A stretch of DNA of 51,724 bases from Albimonas sp041685625 (GTDB lineage: Bacteria; Pseudomonadota; Alphaproteobacteria; Rhodobacterales; Rhodobacteraceae), in NCBI GenBank assembly GCA_041685625.1, contig JAWLFJ010000013.1, forward strand, positions 1 to 51,724, in the 5' to 3' direction. Below are positions 49,709-51,724 of this stretch, in pieces (position 1 is the stretch's first letter; each line of letters opens with the position of its first letter). The position numbers and the translations under genes were made by a program. The notes below the pieces were generated by a model. The model was given only the letters and a program-made list of their open reading frames with translations. It searched no databases and was not told where the DNA came from.

Positions 49709-49876
49709 TCAACGGCGCCCTGAGGGCGGGTCGGAGGCGTCGTCCTCCGGCTCGCGGCGGCCGGGTTCCACGCCGGCGTCGCGTCGGCGCGTCTGCGCCT
49801 TGCGCCGGCGCAGATTGGCGCGCAGCGCCTCGGCGAGCCGCGCCTCGCGGTCGGTCTCGTCGCCCTTGCCGGTCAT
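49709..49876 (-). CDS. 55-residue charged hypothetical protein upstream of murA
   Basis: 55 residues, highly charged: MTGKGDETDREARLAEALRANLRRRKAQTRRR forms a basic amphipathic helix, followed by a disordered acidic tail. Small proteins of this pattern (EERLAAALRENLRRRKAQ-type) beside murA are familiar to me from Rhodobacterales, but no function is known. GGAGG lies 5 nt before the ATG at 49876, giving good support. It is probably transcribed with murA, 52 bp away. Confidence 0.65.
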   Translation of the reverse strand: MTGKGDETDREARLAEALRANLRRRKAQTRRRDAGVEPGRREPEDDASDPPSGRR

Positions 49877-49902
49877 GACCGCCTCCGGTCCGGATTTCAC
49901 GC

Positions 49903-49932
49903 TTGCGCCGCCGCGGCGTTCGGGGCTAGAGA
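49903..49932 (+). promoter_or_regulatory. candidate tRNA-Thr promoter
   Basis: TTGCGC (49903-49908) and TAGAGA (49927-49932) with an 18-bp spacer end 11 bp before the mature tRNA 5' end. The match is moderate. Confidence 0.3.
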
Positions 49933-49943
49933 GCCGCCCGCGG

Positions 49944-50018
49944 GCCGCAGTAGCTCAGTGGTAGAGCGCACCCTTGGTAAGGGTGAGGTCGGGAGTTCAA
50001 TCCTCCCCTGCGGCACCA
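49944..50018 (+). tRNA. tRNA-Thr (anticodon GGT)
   Basis: 75 nt including encoded CCA. The acceptor stem GCCGCAG/CTGCGGC pairs perfectly, followed by D-arm GCTC...GAGC, anticodon stem CACCC/GGGTG with loop TTGGTAA (anticodon GGT at 49976-49978, reads ACC/ACU), and T-arm GGGAG-TTCAATC-CTCCC. The 3' half abuts an integrase-like remnant, so this tRNA is a likely former att site. Confidence 0.97.
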
Positions 50019-50036
50019 GCATTTAGCCCCGATCCC

Positions 50037-50162
50037 TTAATCGCGCCACCCGGATGCGCCGCCCTGCATGATCTCGGCGGCGCGCCCCTGGTATTCCGGG
50101 GCGTAGCGGCGGTAGACGCCTTCGAGCGTGGCGATGGTGGTCGCGAAGTGGTCGGCGGCGGC
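50037..50162 (-). pseudogene. C-terminal remnant of a tyrosine integrase (probable)
   Basis: On the leftward strand a frame ending at TAA (50037-50039) encodes about 40 residues, including ADHFATTIATLEGVYRRY and APEYQGRAAEIM, which look like the C-terminal end of a tail-end tyrosine recombinase (VYRRY with the candidate active Tyr). Upstream of about 50162 the frame changes to unrelated Arg-rich sequence, so only the tail survives. Its position, 18 bp from the 3' end of tRNA-Thr and pointing at it, is where integrases of genomic islands sit. The call rests on a short stretch and context. Confidence 0.5.
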
Positions 50163-50565
50163 GCCCCTCCGCCCTCCGCGAAAGCGAAGGGAGCACCGTC
50201 GCGCCAGATCGGGAAGGGCTTTTCAGCGGCCTCTTGAGATCGCTCCCGAACCGACCGACGGGGCAGGCGGGTCGCGCCATCTGTCTTGCCGTGGCTCCAT
50301 GCAGACGCGGGCGGCCCGGTGGTCTGCCAGCCGCGCATCGGCGGGGACGTCACGGTCCTGCCTCGAGGCCGCGGTGGATCGGCCGGAACGACGCGCGGGC
50401 GACATGAAGCCGCAGGTGCCGCCACCATGCCGAGTCGAGACGTTGTAGAGGTCGCGGGGCGCGGAAGACAGGATCGCGCCCCTTCGGCGCGGCCCGCCCA
50501 GCGCCGCAGGTTCGCCAGCCTCGCGTCGACGCTCCCGGCATCCCGAGAGCGCACTCGAGATCGAA
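50163..50565. other. 403-bp gap without a recognisable gene
   Basis: Between the integrase remnant and the ZIP gene. Overlapping open frames exist, but none has a ribosome-binding site or a recognised domain. It begins with a palindrome-rich patch (cctccgc-gcgaaagcgaag) where the integrase frame breaks. It is probably degenerate DNA left by island loss plus the ZIP promoter region. Confidence 0.45.
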
Positions 50566-50575
50566 AGGAGCGGCC

Positions 50576-51358
50576 TTGGACTCTCTTTCCCCCGTCGCGC
50601 TGGGCTTTCTCGGCAGCCTCGCCGCCGGCCTGCTGACCGCCGTGGGCGCGACTCCCGTGCTTTTCGGACGGATCCCGTCCCGGGCGATGCGGGACCTCTC
50701 GCTCGGCTTCGCGGCCGGAGTGATGCTTGCGGCCTCCTTCTTCTCGCTGATCATCCCGGCGCTCGATGCCGCGGCGCCGGGTCACGACGGCGAGGCGGCG
50801 GCCGCCGCCATCGTCTGCGTGGCGATCCTGCTCGGCATGGGCGCGGTGGCTCTGATGAACGAGAAGCTTCCCCACGAGCATTTCGGGACCGGCCGCGAGG
50901 GGCCCGACGGGGCGGCGCTGCGCCGCGTCTGGCTGTTCGTCATCGCCATCACCATCCACAACTTTCCCGAGGGGCTCGCCGTCGGCGTCGGCTTCGGCGT
51001 CGACGGGATTTCCGCGGGGCTGCCGCTCGCCCTCGGGATCGGCCTGCAGAACCTGCCCGAGGGGCTCGCGGTGGCCGTGTCGTTGCTCGGCGAGGGCTAC
51101 GGGAGGGTCCGCGCCTGGGGCCTGGCGACGCTGACCGGGCTCGTGGAACCCGTCGGCGGCCTGCTGGGCGCAGGGGTCGTCTCCCTGTCGCAGCCGCTGC
51201 TGCCCTGGGGCCTCGCCTTCGCCGCCGGCGCGATGCTCTACGTCATCAGCCACGAGATCATCCCGGAGACGCACCGACGCGGTCACCAGAAGAAGGCGAC
51301 CCTCGGCCTCTCGATCGGACTCGTGATCATGCTGTTTCTCGACGTCTCGCTTGGCTGA
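50576..51358 (+). CDS. ZIP family metal transporter
   Basis: 260 residues with about eight membrane helices. The metal-site motifs HNFPEG (128-133) and QNLPEG (158-163) and GLVEPVGG are intact. It imports divalent metals, probably Zn2+ and possibly Fe2+ or Mn2+, across the inner membrane. A His-containing loop (KLPHEHFGTG) joins helices 3 and 4. The start is TTG, with AGGAG 5 nt upstream; no in-frame ATG gives the full first helix, so the weak start is well supported. Single gene between mobile-element scars; no Zur-like operator was seen. Confidence 0.93.
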   Translation: MDSLSPVALGFLGSLAAGLLTAVGATPVLFGRIPSRAMRDLSLGFAAGVMLAASFFSLIIPALDAAAPGHDGEAAAAAIVCVAILLGMGAVALMNEKLPHEHFGTGREGPDGAALRRVWLFVIAITIHNFPEGLAVGVGFGVDGISAGLPLALGIGLQNLPEGLAVAVSLLGEGYGRVRAWGLATLTGLVEPVGGLLGAGVVSLSQPLLPWGLAFAAGAMLYVISHEIIPETHRRGHQKKATLGLSIGLVIMLFLDVSLG

Positions 51359-51395
51359 GCCCGCCTCGCGCCTCCGATACCACCGCGCCTGACCG

Positions 51396-51724
51396 ATGAC
51401 CTTTCTGATCCGAGGCTGGAAGCAGAGGGATCGGATGCGTTCGGGATCGTCGGCGAAGGCGTTCCAGGCGTCCGGGCCAGGTCCGCTGCCCCTTCGCGAC
51501 GTGCCCGCTCTGCGGCCGGCGATCTCTGCGGGTCCACAGCCGGTACGAGCGGCGGTTGGCGGACCTGCCGGCTCATGGGCGCAGGGTCGGGATCATGGTG
51601 ATGGCGCGCCGTTTTCGATGCGCCAACGACGTCTGTCGCCGCCGCATCTTTGCGGAACGCCTCGATCCGGCTGTCGCCGACGCCCACCAGCGTCGGACCG
51701 GACGGCTTGCCGGGATCGTGCATC
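51396..51724 (+). pseudogene. ISL3-family transposase, N-terminal part, frameshifted and cut by the window end
   Basis: From 51502 one frame encodes CPLCGRRSLRVHSRYERRLADLP, then RFRCANDVCRRRIFAERL, the zinc-ribbon N-terminus of ISL3 transposases with its two CxxC-type pairs. The upstream part (DPRLEAEGSDAFGIVGEGVPG) reads in a different frame up to about 51490, so at least one indel separates them. An ATG at 51396 may be the old start. The rest lies beyond the window, so whether the element is otherwise complete cannot be judged. Confidence 0.75.

Overview
The window is about 70% G+C and densely coded on both strands, with short gaps and many 1-11 bp gene overlaps. Gene content and order point to an alphaproteobacterium, most likely of the Rhodobacterales (Paracoccaceae) or a close relative. 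The clues are an iscR-suf operon with YIP1-family membrane proteins embedded in it, an RNase E with a very large insertion in the S1 domain, the run rne / amidase / PBP1A / prfB, accB-accC beside DsbA-like and M48 genes, and a VPLPA-type sorting-signal protein. I cannot name a genus.

Layout. 1-9.7 kb is a peptide uptake and hydrolysis locus. A leftward operon encodes a solute-binding protein, two permeases, a fused double ATPase and an M20 peptidase, and it diverges from a rightward M20 plus M81 hydrolase pair. 9.8-13 kb holds a peptidoglycan-binding-like lipoprotein with a poly-Gly tail next to a secreted caspase-fold protein with Sel1 repeats. 13-18.5 kb carries accC-accB, a DsbA-like thioredoxin, an M48 protease with TPRs and an aminotransferase. 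18.6-19.4 kb is a lower-GC gene for an exosortase-type cargo, closed by a clear terminator. 19.8-28.7 kb is the envelope and RNA block: rne with a long leader, the cell wall amidase, PBP1A and prfB. 28.9-31.5 kb is an M23 peptidase overlapping a bactofilin, then a Bcp-type peroxiredoxin. 31.7-37.5 kb has a very large AsmA/DUF3971-like protein, tyrS and anmK.

38.2-47.8 kb is the Fe-S assembly region. A divergent alpha/beta hydrolase precedes iscR, a first cysteine desulfurase, sufB, small membrane ORFs, sufC, sufD, three YIP1-like genes, sufS and a small ORF. The iscR promoter has a TAGAA-N3-TTCTA dyad overlapping its -10. The same dyad recurs inside the first desulfurase gene in a patch of rare AT-rich codons, which is the most interesting regulatory signal in the window. 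47.8-51.7 kb has a MarR regulator, murA, a small conserved-looking ORF and tRNA-Thr(GGT). An apparent integrase remnant abuts the tRNA 3' end, followed by a ZIP metal transporter with a TTG start and the frameshifted front of an ISL3-type transposase cut by the window end.

Themes. Many genes serve the cell envelope (amidase, PBP1A, M23-bactofilin, murA, anmK, the AsmA-like protein). The first 10 kb is a scavenging module. The right end shows mobile-element scars. No CRISPR array, rRNA or complete insertion sequence was seen.
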